The notes beneath the pieces were generated by a model. It made no database searches and was not told the origin of the DNA. It worked only from the letters and a program-made list of their open reading frames with translations. Made by a program: the position numbers and the translations under genes. DNA of 64,000 bases from the NCBI GenBank assembly GCA_905221605.1, contig CAJNDS010001258.1, positions 233,220 through 297,219 on the forward strand. The letters are read 5' to 3'. This DNA comes from Symbiodinium natans. Taxonomy: Eukaryota > Sar > Dinophyceae > Suessiales > Symbiodiniaceae. Of the stretch, positions 60,001-64,000 are shown in pieces; the stretch's first letter is position 1, and each line of letters opens with the position of its first letter.

Positions 60001-60089
60001 TTGCAGCACAAGTACAACTTGAGGAGATGAACTTGACAGAGAATCTCAAAGGGAAAGATGTAGTTTTGGCGGAAATAATGCGTGGATGA
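41963..60089 (+). CDS. Gene B: long split gene of at least 24 small exons, stop at 60,087-60,089
   Basis: Plus-strand coding islands, nearly all under 150 nt, recur every 0.3-2 kb to a TGA at 60,087. Codon phase carries across most close neighbours: 42,231 to 42,620; 48,938 to 49,404; 51,056 through 54,203; 55,919 through 58,451; 59,080 through 59,992. A few boundaries were chosen partly for phase. The peptide is mixed, with several Cys residues and N-glycosylation-like motifs. One exon (VGAKLLLGPFGDEAFETVVD) weakly recalls periplasmic/receptor ligand-binding folds. It may be more than one gene; the weakest stretch is 43.6-48.9 kb. Confidence 0.55.
42231..42375 (+). CDS. Gene B exon (LEQLELFGVRFQWSF)
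   Basis: Acceptor CTACCAG|GCCTTG, donor CTGGC|GTAGAC. LEQLELFGVRFQWSFRELTL then ADRRILQVESAARCFVGSD. Confidence 0.7.
42620..42729 (+). CDS. Gene B exon, aromatic hydrophobic
   Basis: Acceptor CGTCGCAG|CACAGC (chosen because it fits the phase; ACAGCAG|C is the alternative), donor GTACA|GTAAAA. GRFVLVHGDWAWLVYGGFWR then FWLALCKQY. Confidence 0.6.
42946..43018. repeat. (CCCTAAA)n array
   Basis: Short array with spacer variants before a candidate exon. Confidence 0.9.
43046..43107 (+). CDS. Gene B candidate exon
   Basis: Flanked by CCCTAAA upstream and TTTAGGG downstream. Two frames are open (LRDTRVAASAAAGHRS or NCAARYSRCCFCRRG), so its reading is unresolved. Confidence 0.3.
43372..43515. repeat. 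(CCCTAAA)n array
   Basis: About 20 units just before a coding island. Confidence 0.95.
43537..43600 (+). CDS. Gene B exon (HGYELRASWIPVNATG)
   Basis: Acceptor CTCAAG|GCAAAC. THGYELRASWIPVNATGTLE includes an NAT sequon. The donor is uncertain. Confidence 0.5.
44051..44332 (-). CDS. Opposite-strand open frame, 93 codons
   Basis: The minus frame starts TPLPTLRTSRPLGTEGVF and includes LLRYSGGGFEWLPRPNH and THSTSTETELKTHLTF. Composition looks coding and differs from the surrounding repeats. Origin unknown; it could be an organelle-derived or transposed fragment. Confidence 0.3.
   Translation of the reverse strand: MTPLPTLRTSRPLGTEGVFTLLRYSGGGFEWLPRPNHQTTTHSTSTETELKTHLTFNTMEESENCRTQTFWSAFHKTRNPISVPGRPGGGAQP
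44539..44602 (+). CDS. Gene B exon (VIRGCFDDPYYYDAG)
   Basis: Acceptor CCACTAG|CTCGTT. LVVIRGCFDDPYYYDAGCLG. The donor near 44,602 is approximate. Confidence 0.5.
45064..45203 (+). CDS. Gene B exon (46 codons)
   Basis: Acceptor GCTTTTAG|AGAGTG and GA donor AGTCAG|GAAACC. SGPMAQDASAPVALTRVKLA then DCIEVDSGCEHLGPSSR. Confidence 0.5.
45250..45345. repeat. CCCTATGAA variant array
   Basis: Tandem CCCTATGAA/CCCTCAA units, a 9-mer relative of CCCTAAA. Translated as Met-Asn-Pro repeats in the frame of the next exon. Confidence 0.85.
45351..45447 (+). CDS. Gene B exon (ACTENVFVSMGGGTTC)
   Basis: The frame reads ACTENVFVSMGGGTTCRIDI then TDTTGAPSTSR, with GC donor CCAGAA|GCTTAGGGTTCAGGG. There is no AG at the obvious 5' edge, so the start is uncertain. 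Confidence 0.45.
46530..46629. repeat. TATTATACTA-type array
   Basis: Degenerate copies of the same 10-mer that forms the array at 47.6-48.0 kb. Confidence 0.9.
47630..47993. repeat. 10-bp array (ATTATACTAT)n, about 36 units
   Basis: Largely perfect ATTATACTAT units with diverged ends. No coding content. Confidence 0.96.
48938..49006 (+). CDS. Gene B exon (LDFCFSLGYCTGVEYS)
   Basis: Acceptor TTGCCAG|GTTTGG and GA donor TTCAA|GAACTC. LDFCFSLGYCTGVEYSAGDE. Its phase fits the next exon. Confidence 0.6.
49404..49455 (+). CDS. Gene B exon (HGTFRCEIWNRPLW)
   Basis: Acceptor ACGCTCAG|ATCATG. HGTFRCEIWNRPLWSE. Between CCCTAAA (49,325-49,380) and TTTAGGG (49,480-49,530). Confidence 0.55.
50051..50107 (+). 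CDS. Gene B exon (VGYVKTGSGANECIAR)
   Basis: Acceptor CCCCAAG|GAGCGT, GC donor CAGGA|GCTTTC. SVGYVKTGSGANECIARQ. Confidence 0.5.
50332..50352. repeat. Poly-G run
   Basis: About 20 consecutive G residues with one A following. Similar C runs at 50,716-50,729 and 50,797-50,815 bracket a CCCTAAA/CCCTAAG array. Confidence 0.9.
51056..51141 (+). CDS. Gene B exon (TIWQRHERPVGVFDAN)
   Basis: Acceptor GAGTCAG|GTCTCC, donor CGCCTC|GTCAGT. LLGLTIWQRHERPVGVFDAN then ATDLINRL. Ends in phase 0. Confidence 0.65.
51193..51255. repeat. (TTTAGGG)n array
   Basis: Follows the 51,056-51,141 exon. Confidence 0.95.
51350..51448. repeat. (CCCTAAA)n array
   Basis: About 14 units, paired with the TTTAGGG array at 51,193-51,255 in the same intron. 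Confidence 0.95.
51524..51553 (+). CDS. Gene B micro-exon (GYLDPWSNVL)
   Basis: Ten codons: acceptor GCTCTCAG|GGCTAC, donor GTGCTC|GTTTTT. Phase 0 on both sides, as both neighbours require. I looked here because of the array layout. Confidence 0.45.
51655..51714. repeat. (CCCTAAA)n array
   Basis: About 8 units upstream of the next exon. Confidence 0.95.
51750..51813 (+). CDS. Gene B exon (ACNDVEPSCPNNQTLR)
   Basis: Acceptor GCCCGCAG|GCCTGC and GC donor ATCGGAG|GCTTTAGG. ACNDVEPSCPNNQTLRDTLI. Two Cys and one NQT sequon. Confidence 0.7.
51845..51931. repeat. (TTTAGGG)n array
   Basis: Follows the GC donor of the 51,750-51,813 exon. Confidence 0.95.
52430..52670. repeat. 29/31-bp tandem repeat, eight copies
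   Basis: Units share CAAAAGTCGGCAATGGTGAA. Short copies (ending TTTCGGCT) and long copies (ending TTTCCTGGCC) follow the order short-long-long-short-long-long-long-last. Lies inside a gene B intron. Confidence 0.93.
53171..53240 (+). CDS. Gene B exon (LYLSTAGARYEAQLQQ)
   Basis: Acceptor CTGCGCAG|GCCTCT, donor TTGGAG|GTTTGT. LYLSTAGARYEAQLQQTLSC. Phase matches both neighbours. Confidence 0.65.
53828..53886 (+). CDS. Gene B exon (YNTGFNMFFNIRGDVN)
   Basis: Acceptor CTCCGAG|ATACAA, GC donor CCATAG|GCCGGC. YNTGFNMFFNIRGDVNAAI. Confidence 0.65.
54203..54246 (+). CDS. Gene B exon (PLDVTAVSGDGTIE)
   Basis: Acceptor GTCTGCAG|GACCTT, GA donor ATTGAG|GACCCC. The donor context is the same GAG|GACCCC as at 39,706. 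Confidence 0.6.
55200..55285. repeat. (CCCTAAA)n array
   Basis: About 11 units upstream of a coding island. Confidence 0.95.
55319..55383 (+). CDS. Gene B exon (VGAVQELSTKARYLAN)
   Basis: Acceptor GGTTGAG|GCGCAA, donor AGGCGC|GTGGGG. ATGVGAVQELSTKARYLANR. Confidence 0.6.
55448..55537 (+). CDS. Gene B exon (LTSELRLRRHAVEKI)
   Basis: Acceptor TTCAGAAG|GCCTCA, possible GC donor CCCTCA|GCCCTC. LTSELRLRRHAVEKIAPASW then SANETFNTL. Confidence 0.55.
55647..55738 (+). CDS. Gene B exon (LAYYDYLRGMQQEGG)
   Basis: Acceptor CCCTAAG|CCTTGC, so the telomere-like repeat itself supplies the AG. Possible GA donor. LAYYDYLRGMQQEGGLCVSL then LAWWNRPAVI. Confidence 0.6.
55782..55890. repeat. (CCCTAAA)n array
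   Basis: About 14 units before the next exon. Confidence 0.95.
55919..55988 (+). CDS. Gene B exon (LLLGPFGDEAFETVVD)
   Basis: Acceptor TTCTCAG|GGTTGG and donor GCAGCA|GTTTAGGG. VGAKLLLGPFGDEAFETVVD recalls the LLGP strand-turn of leucine-binding/ANF-receptor folds, a weak resemblance only. Confidence 0.7.
56947..57003 (+). CDS. Gene B exon (ADIADQFQAMPQEPPG)
   Basis: Acceptor GGCTGAG|GCAGAC. ADIADQFQAMPQEPPGTKE. The donor is uncertain (GAG|GGATTG fits the phase; one base later gives GA). Confidence 0.5.
57085..57232. repeat. (TTATG)n pentanucleotide array
   Basis: About 25 TTATG units with TATAT edges. Confidence 0.96.
57551..57597 (+). CDS. Gene B exon (AVLVGPIAKDRPEAL)
   Basis: Acceptor CTTGCGCAG|GCCGTG, donor CTTACA|GTAGAG. 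Phase matches the next exon. Confidence 0.6.
58120..58177 (+). CDS. Gene B exon, Ser/Pro-rich
   Basis: Acceptor CGTGGCAG|TCCGAG, GA donor TCCGAA|GAAAAA. PSVSGRSAAPAHQSLPSSE. Confidence 0.5.
58451..58510 (+). CDS. Gene B exon (DEDAVLGRPNAFSMSS)
   Basis: Twenty codons: acceptor ACATCCAG|GATGAG, donor CCCCAG|GTTCTTTAGG. DEDAVLGRPNAFSMSSRGPQ. Confidence 0.65.
58910..59030. repeat. (CCCTAAA)n array
   Basis: About 16 units. Confidence 0.95.
59080..59122 (+). CDS. Gene B exon (HLNQHLSSHEARVE)
   Basis: Acceptor AGATTAG|GCACCT, GC donor GTAGAA|GCTAGGGTTTAGGG. Confidence 0.55.
59126..59187. repeat. (TTTAGGG)n array
   Basis: Starts within the donor region of the preceding exon. Confidence 0.95.
59226..59301 (+). 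CDS. Gene B exon (SSSNLCKHGFLNAS)
   Basis: Acceptor GAACGAG|GCAACT, GC donor ATGGAGG|GCTTAGGG. ATELTAPDPSSSNLCKHGFL. Confidence 0.6.
59611..59670 (+). CDS. Gene B exon (RYDEFLLPAFQEIAQR)
   Basis: Acceptor CTGGCAAG|GCCGCT; donor CCGCTCG|GTTTAGGG, the first bases of a 14-unit array. RYDEFLLPAFQEIAQRLPL. Confidence 0.7.
59671..59765. repeat. (TTTAGGG)n array beginning at a donor
   Basis: About 14 perfect units immediately abutting the 59,611-59,670 exon. Confidence 0.97.
59992..60089 (+). CDS. Gene B terminal exon
   Basis: Acceptor TTGTCACAG|GGGATG. In the phase set by the previous exon it reads DEIAAQVQLEEMNLTENLKG then KDVVLAEIMRG and TGA. Confidence 0.6.
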
Positions 60090-61071
60090 TGATTTACGCT
60101 AGATATTCGATGTTTTCGCATGTTTTTTGGTTTAATCTGTCAGGTTGTTAACAAGATCATAGCCCTTTGTTGAGAAACTAAGTTCATATGGTTCGCATTC
60201 GTAAGCAACTAGTAGTTCGTGTCTAGCTGAGTTCACCATGCAGCGGAGAGTTCACTCTGGCAAGGACGTGTCTGAACCCTGAACCCGTATAGTAAACCCC
60301 AGAAAGTTGGAACATGGTTTAAGGATGATTGGAGTTGGGATTCCCTATAGTATACCTTTTGGGGTATGGGGATAAGGATGTTCCAACTTTTTGGAGTTTA
60401 CTGCAAGCCCCGGGGTAAAATGACGCCGAACCCTGAATTTGAATCCTAGATTTGGTCTGAAGAGCACCCATGATGTTAGGGTTTAGAGCTTCGGGTCTCG
60501 AGTTTCGGCCTTGAGTTTAGGTCTTATCATGTCATGTAGATCTGCCAGCGGGTCCGTAAGATTTGACAGCATGTCGTTGCTCTGCATTCGGGTTTAGGGT
60601 TTAGAGTTTAGGGTTGAGGGTTCAGGAGGAAGGAACCCTATTACAAGAAGCACATACGAGGGTGACACGAAACCGGTGGTAACTCCAGCAAGAGCCCTAC
60701 TTGGAGGTTCGTGGGTCATTGAAAGTAGGGCTGAAAGTGGCCCAGTTTAGGGATAGATACGTATATACACATATACGCAGGCCTTCAGCCCCACCTATCA
60801 TGAAGGTCCATGGATAACTAGAAGGTTTGACGTGCCCTAGTCATGGTTATGGTAGGTTCTGCAAAGACCCTTCAAGCAGCACAGGACTTGCCAAGGGAAC
60901 CCTCGACCCCAACACACAGAATCCGCAAGCCCTAAGACCTTGAATTCCTAAACCCGAAAACCCAACCCCCAGACCCAAATTCCCCCAGCCCTAAACCCTG
61001 ACCCTAAACCCTAAACCCGAAACCCTAAACCCTAAGCCCTAAACCCTAAACCCCCCCGAATTCCCAGGCAG
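60090..61071. other. Region between genes B and C
   Basis: Contains a 112-bp hairpin (60,291-60,402), short telomere-like stretches near 60,480 and 60,590, and unique sequence of moderate AT content near 60,100-60,240. No promoter or polyadenylation signal could be identified with confidence. Confidence 0.5.
60291..60402. repeat. Small inverted-repeat element (hairpin)
   Basis: Arms at 60,291-60,315 and 60,378-60,402 are complementary over 25 bp with two mismatches (AGTAAACCCCAGAAAGTTGG...). Resembles a tiny foldback element. No clear target duplication. Confidence 0.8.
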
Positions 61072-61160
61072 GCTACCGTGAGCGTCATCGGGCCGAGCCT
61101 AGAGCGCGCCAACTACTTTGGCTACGAGATGCAGTACAAGACTGCCACTGAACCCTATGG
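61072..61160 (+). CDS. Gene C exon (VSVIGPSLERANYFGY)
   Basis: Acceptor CCAGGCAG|GCTACC, donor CTATGG|GTTTAGG. ATVSVIGPSLERANYFGYEM then QYKTATEPY. Confidence 0.7.
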
Positions 61161-63189
61161 GTTTAGGATTTAGGGTTTAGGGTTTAGGGTTATGAGCCCC
61201 CAACCCCCAAGCCCTGGGGTGTAGGCTTTCGGGTTGAGGCTTTTAGGCCCTAAGCTCACAGCCTTAAAAGCACGAAAATCGCCAATCGGGAGAGGCGGGT
61301 TTCAGCCCTCGGTCAACCCCAGTGGCCCCTAAAAAAAGCAAGCAAACGCCCTACATCAGGGTTAGGGTTTAGGGTTTAGGGTTTAGGGTTTAGGGTTTAG
61401 GGTTTAGGGTTTAGGGTTTAGGGTTTAGGGTTTAGGGTTTAGGGTTTAGGGTTTAGGGTTTAGGGTTTAGGGTTTAGGGTCTCAGGCGGAGGAAGTTTTG
61501 GGTTCGAGGTTTCTGGCTCAGGGTGGTTGAGGCATCTTTTTTTGTATTTACGGCTTTGTGGTTTGGGGTTCAGGGTGTAGTAGTGTAGGGTTTAGGGTTT
61601 AGGGTTTAGGGTGTAGTGGTGTAGGTTTTGTTCCCATGGTCATACAGGGTTGTACAGGGTTGAGGAGCCCTGAACTTCAAATAATCCTGCATTCCTGTAG
61701 GGCCTAGAAACCCTCAACCCCAACCCTAAATCGTAAACCCTGAACCCTAGCCCCTAAACCTTAAGCCCTTAGAGCGCGCTGTCGGACTATGAGAGAGGTG
61801 TTCCAGTTCTGTCGGTTTGGTTCTGCGCTCTCAGAACTTTGTCATATTGGGGTAACATTTTACATTGTTCAAGGGTACTTAAACTCAATAAGGAATAGAA
61901 ATATACATATTGAATCTTATGCCAACCGTGAACTAGATAAGTAGGAGGCAGGAGCTTCTGTGAAAAGTAAAGGTTTTAGTATCCTGGTAGTCTAAACCCT
62001 AAACCCTAAACCCTAAACCCTAAACCCTAAACCCTAAACCCTAAACCCTAAACCCTAAACCCTAAACCCTAAACCCTAAACCCTAATATACTATGATACA
62101 CTGGGCTACCAAGGAGTTTCTTGAGTAGTTTTGAGGGAGGTGGTTGTGGGTGACGGCAGGACCTGCGCGACGATTCCCGTGACCGCCGACAATGCAACCT
62201 GCTGGGGTTTAGGGTTTAGGGTTTAGGGTTTGGGGTGTAGGGTTTTGGTACCCTATATCATCCCTTCATGTGGGGTGGATGCAAGGTAGCTGATTCCCTC
62301 ATTGCCCTACAAAAGAACTCCTGAACCCTAAGCCCTAAACCCTTAAACCCACCCTAAACTCAACCCTAAACCCCTCATTACCAAGGCAAGCCTCATCTTC
62401 TTGCACAACATCTCCCTGCAGTCGGGTGCCCAGCTGGTTCGGCACTCTGGGCTTGAGGGCTTTAGGGTTTAGGGTCTTGGGGTTTAGGGTTTAGGGTTTA
62501 GGGTTTAGGGCTTTAGGGTTTAGGGTCTTGGGGTTTAGGGTTTAGGGTGCAGGGTTGAGGGTTGAGGGCTTTAGGGTTTAGGGTCTTGGGGTTTAGGGTT
62601 TAGGGTTTAGGGTTTAGGGTTTAGGGCTTTAGGGTTTAGGGTCTTGGGGTTTAGGGTTTAGGGTGCAGGGTTGAGGGTTGAGGGCTTTAGGAACCCGAAG
62701 CCCTGATACCTAAAACCCGCAACCCTGAGCGGCGGAAAGCCCTGAATCCTCCACAACCCGAAGCCCGAAACCCAAAACCCAGAGCCCTGCACAATGTAGA
62801 AGTGCAAAAAAGTCAAGGACATTAATATAGGGGCCTTAATGATTAAGGCAGGGAGTTTGGGGGGTTATCCACGGAAGGTTCCAAGAAATAATTCATGTAT
62901 GAACTCCGGAAACTAGGAAACCCACTTGCAGCTAAGGAGTACTCGTCTGGGGCTTTGGCTCCACCTACAGCCTACACCCAAAATCCTAGATGTCCCCCGC
63001 CTAAGCCTTGAGACCCGAAATCCTCACCTCCAGACGACCGCTTGGGTTTAGGGTCTAGGGTTAAGGCTAAACCCTACACCCTAAACCCGAAACCCTAAAC
63101 CCTAAACCCTACCAATGGGCCGGGTCAAGCTTGCGACGGCCAGGGGTACGGGCGACATCCAAGAGCAGGCCATTCACTGGCGTCTTGGG
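61072..63189 (+). CDS. Gene C: split gene, at least four exons, runs towards the window end
   Basis: Coding islands at 61,072, 62,160, 62,386 and 63,144 continue on the plus strand after the gene B stop. The first two agree in phase. Three of the four listed donors start with GTTTAGG. Content: VSVIGPSLERANYFGYEM; TCATIPVTADNATCW; ASLIFLHNISLQSGAQL. It may belong to gene B through alternative splicing. Family unknown. Confidence 0.5.
61364..61490. repeat. (TTTAGGG)n array
   Basis: About 18 perfect units in a gene C intron. Confidence 0.96.
61992..62085. repeat. (CCCTAAA)n array
   Basis: About 13 units in the same intron as the 61,364-61,490 array, opposite orientation. Confidence 0.96.
62160..62206 (+). 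CDS. Gene C exon (TCATIPVTADNATCW)
   Basis: Acceptor TGACGGCAG|GACCTG, donor TGCTGGG|GTTTAGGG. Contains an NAT sequon and two Cys. Confidence 0.6.
62386..62458 (+). CDS. Gene C exon (SLIFLHNISLQSGAQL)
   Basis: Acceptor TTACCAAG|GCAAGC, GC donor CTTGAGG|GCTTTAGGG. ASLIFLHNISLQSGAQLVRH. Confidence 0.6.
62459..62690. repeat. Higher-order telomere-like repeat, 2 x ~116 bp
   Basis: A composite unit of TTTAGGG, GGGTCTTGGGG, GGGTGCAGGG and GGGTTGAGGG blocks is repeated twice in the same order (GTGCAGGGTTGAGGG near 62,547 and 62,663). Confidence 0.88.
63144..63189 (+). CDS. Gene C candidate exon (GTGDIQEQAIHWRLG)
   Basis: Acceptor ACGGCCAG|GGGTAC, donor CTTGGG|GTTTAGGG. Flanked by CCCTAAA upstream and TTTAGGG downstream. 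Phase does not fit the previous exon as bounded. Confidence 0.4.
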
Positions 63190-63248
63190 GTTTAGGGCTA
63201 GGGTTTAGGGTTTAGGGTTTGGGGTTTAGGGTTTGGGGTTTAGGGTTT

Positions 63249-64000
63249 GGGGTTTACAACTTTTTTGCTTAGGAACCTCGCAAAAAGTACAAGGATTCGT
63301 CCTTGCAAGGCAATATAGGGATGATGATCTCTCATTGTCTGGGGGGTTCTTCAGCAATAGTAGACAAAGGCCGAAGATCTTGACAGAAGAGGTTCACTTT
63401 TAGATTTTAGTTCCGAGGAAGCAACTTCCATGGGTTCGGTTTAGGGTTCGCAGATCGGGTTCTGAGTTTCTGGGTTGCTGTGGACGAGCTTAAACCAAGC
63501 CACCAGAATGAGGAAAGCATACTATTTTTGTATGTATCCAGATGTGGTAGCTTAGTTTATGTTCCTGAGCAGCAGCCAAGGTCAAGAATGGTCTTAGGCT
63601 GACACCCTGCGCCCTGAAGTCTAAACCCCAGATCTGCCTTTAGATGGTTCCCCCTCTCTTGATGTCTTGGGCTAGGTCGGCGAGATCGGCCGGAGCACGG
63701 TGCATGCTCGCTTGCAAGAGAACGCTGGTCGCCGTAGGGGAACTGCAGAGGGGGCCTCCTTTGCGTGGGGTGACCGGGCCCAAGAGAAGCTCAGCGAGAT
63801 CGGCCGCACCGTGCGCAGCCGCAAGAGAACGCTAGGCGCCCCAGGATTGTGGAACGGATTGTGGAACGGTGGATTGCAGCCGGGAAGTCAGAATGCTAGG
63901 CAGAGAACGAACGTGAGAGTGAAAGTGGCAGTGGAGAGGCGGACTTGTTTCGAACTCCGCACCCAGAAATGTCTTAGGCAGCTGTCGTCGATTCGAGATA
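63249..64000. other. Right end, little repeat content
   Basis: Telomere-like motifs fade out. An imperfect duplication (63,675-63,735 and 63,787-63,843) shares GAGATCGGCCG and GCAAGAGAACGCT. A 63-codon plus frame across it (63,644-63,835) is Arg/Ala-rich and uncertain. Confidence 0.5.

Noticed and set aside
1-64000. Window as a true chromosome end, because of the telomere-type repeats
   Set aside because: Arrays are short, occur throughout in both orientations and alternate with coding islands. No long terminal tract exists at either end of the window.

Overview
This looks like a stretch of nuclear DNA from a microbial eukaryote, most likely an alga or alveolate. The whole window is peppered with TTTAGGG/CCCTAAA arrays, the telomere repeat type of plants, green algae, dinoflagellates and chromerids, plus degenerate forms (TTCAGGG, TTGAGGG, TTTGGGG, TTTCGGG). 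No bacterial-style operons, rRNA or tRNA genes were recognised. Long open reading frames are mostly microsatellite artefacts. Real coding sequence comes as short islands of about 30-190 bases with AG acceptors, usually followed by G, and GT, GC or GA donors. That splice-site mix has been reported for Symbiodiniaceae, so a dinoflagellate is my best guess. It is an inference: I found no convincing dinoflagellate spliced leader.

Layout. (1) 1-3.3 kb: left flank with microsatellites, a 52-bp duplication and one candidate minus-strand exon. (2) About 3.3-12.2 kb and 23.0-36.8 kb: arms of a very large inverted duplication. Each carries one copy of a multi-exon membrane-protein gene, transcribed outwards (minus on the left, plus on the right). 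(3) 12.2-23.0 kb: spacer with few telomere-like arrays, two broken coding stretches, smaller rearranged inverted modules, GCAG-rich repeats and a 578-bp CTCACT array. (4) 33.06-36.26 kb: AT-rich insertion found only in the right arm, with a ~290-bp tandem repeat and a cluster of nested hairpins. (5) 37-64 kb: plus-strand split genes made of more than 40 small exons between telomere-like arrays. One ends at a stop near 41.45 kb, a second near 60.09 kb, and a third runs from about 61.07 kb.

The main result is the relation between arrays and exons. On the sense strand most exons are preceded by CCCTAAA arrays and followed by TTTAGGG arrays. Introns therefore tend to start with TTTAGGG repeats and end with CCCTAAA repeats, so the two intron ends are complementary. 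Several introns begin at the repeat itself (exon|GTTTAGGG). The rule holds in mirror image in the left arm. It also led me to coding islands at 38.09, 41.96 and 51.52 kb that I had first passed over. Codon phase is consistent across many neighbouring exon junctions in the 37-60 kb gene(s).

The two arms serve as a natural comparison. The left copy has a premature stop, a poly-C frameshift and a lost acceptor. The right copy has gained a CCCTAAA array inside coding sequence, a 219-bp mRNA-like retrocopy with a 15-bp target-site duplication (the empty site survives in the left arm), a GAA expansion and tandem-repeat insertions. No protein family could be assigned with confidence. Exon limits are by eye and need transcript data.
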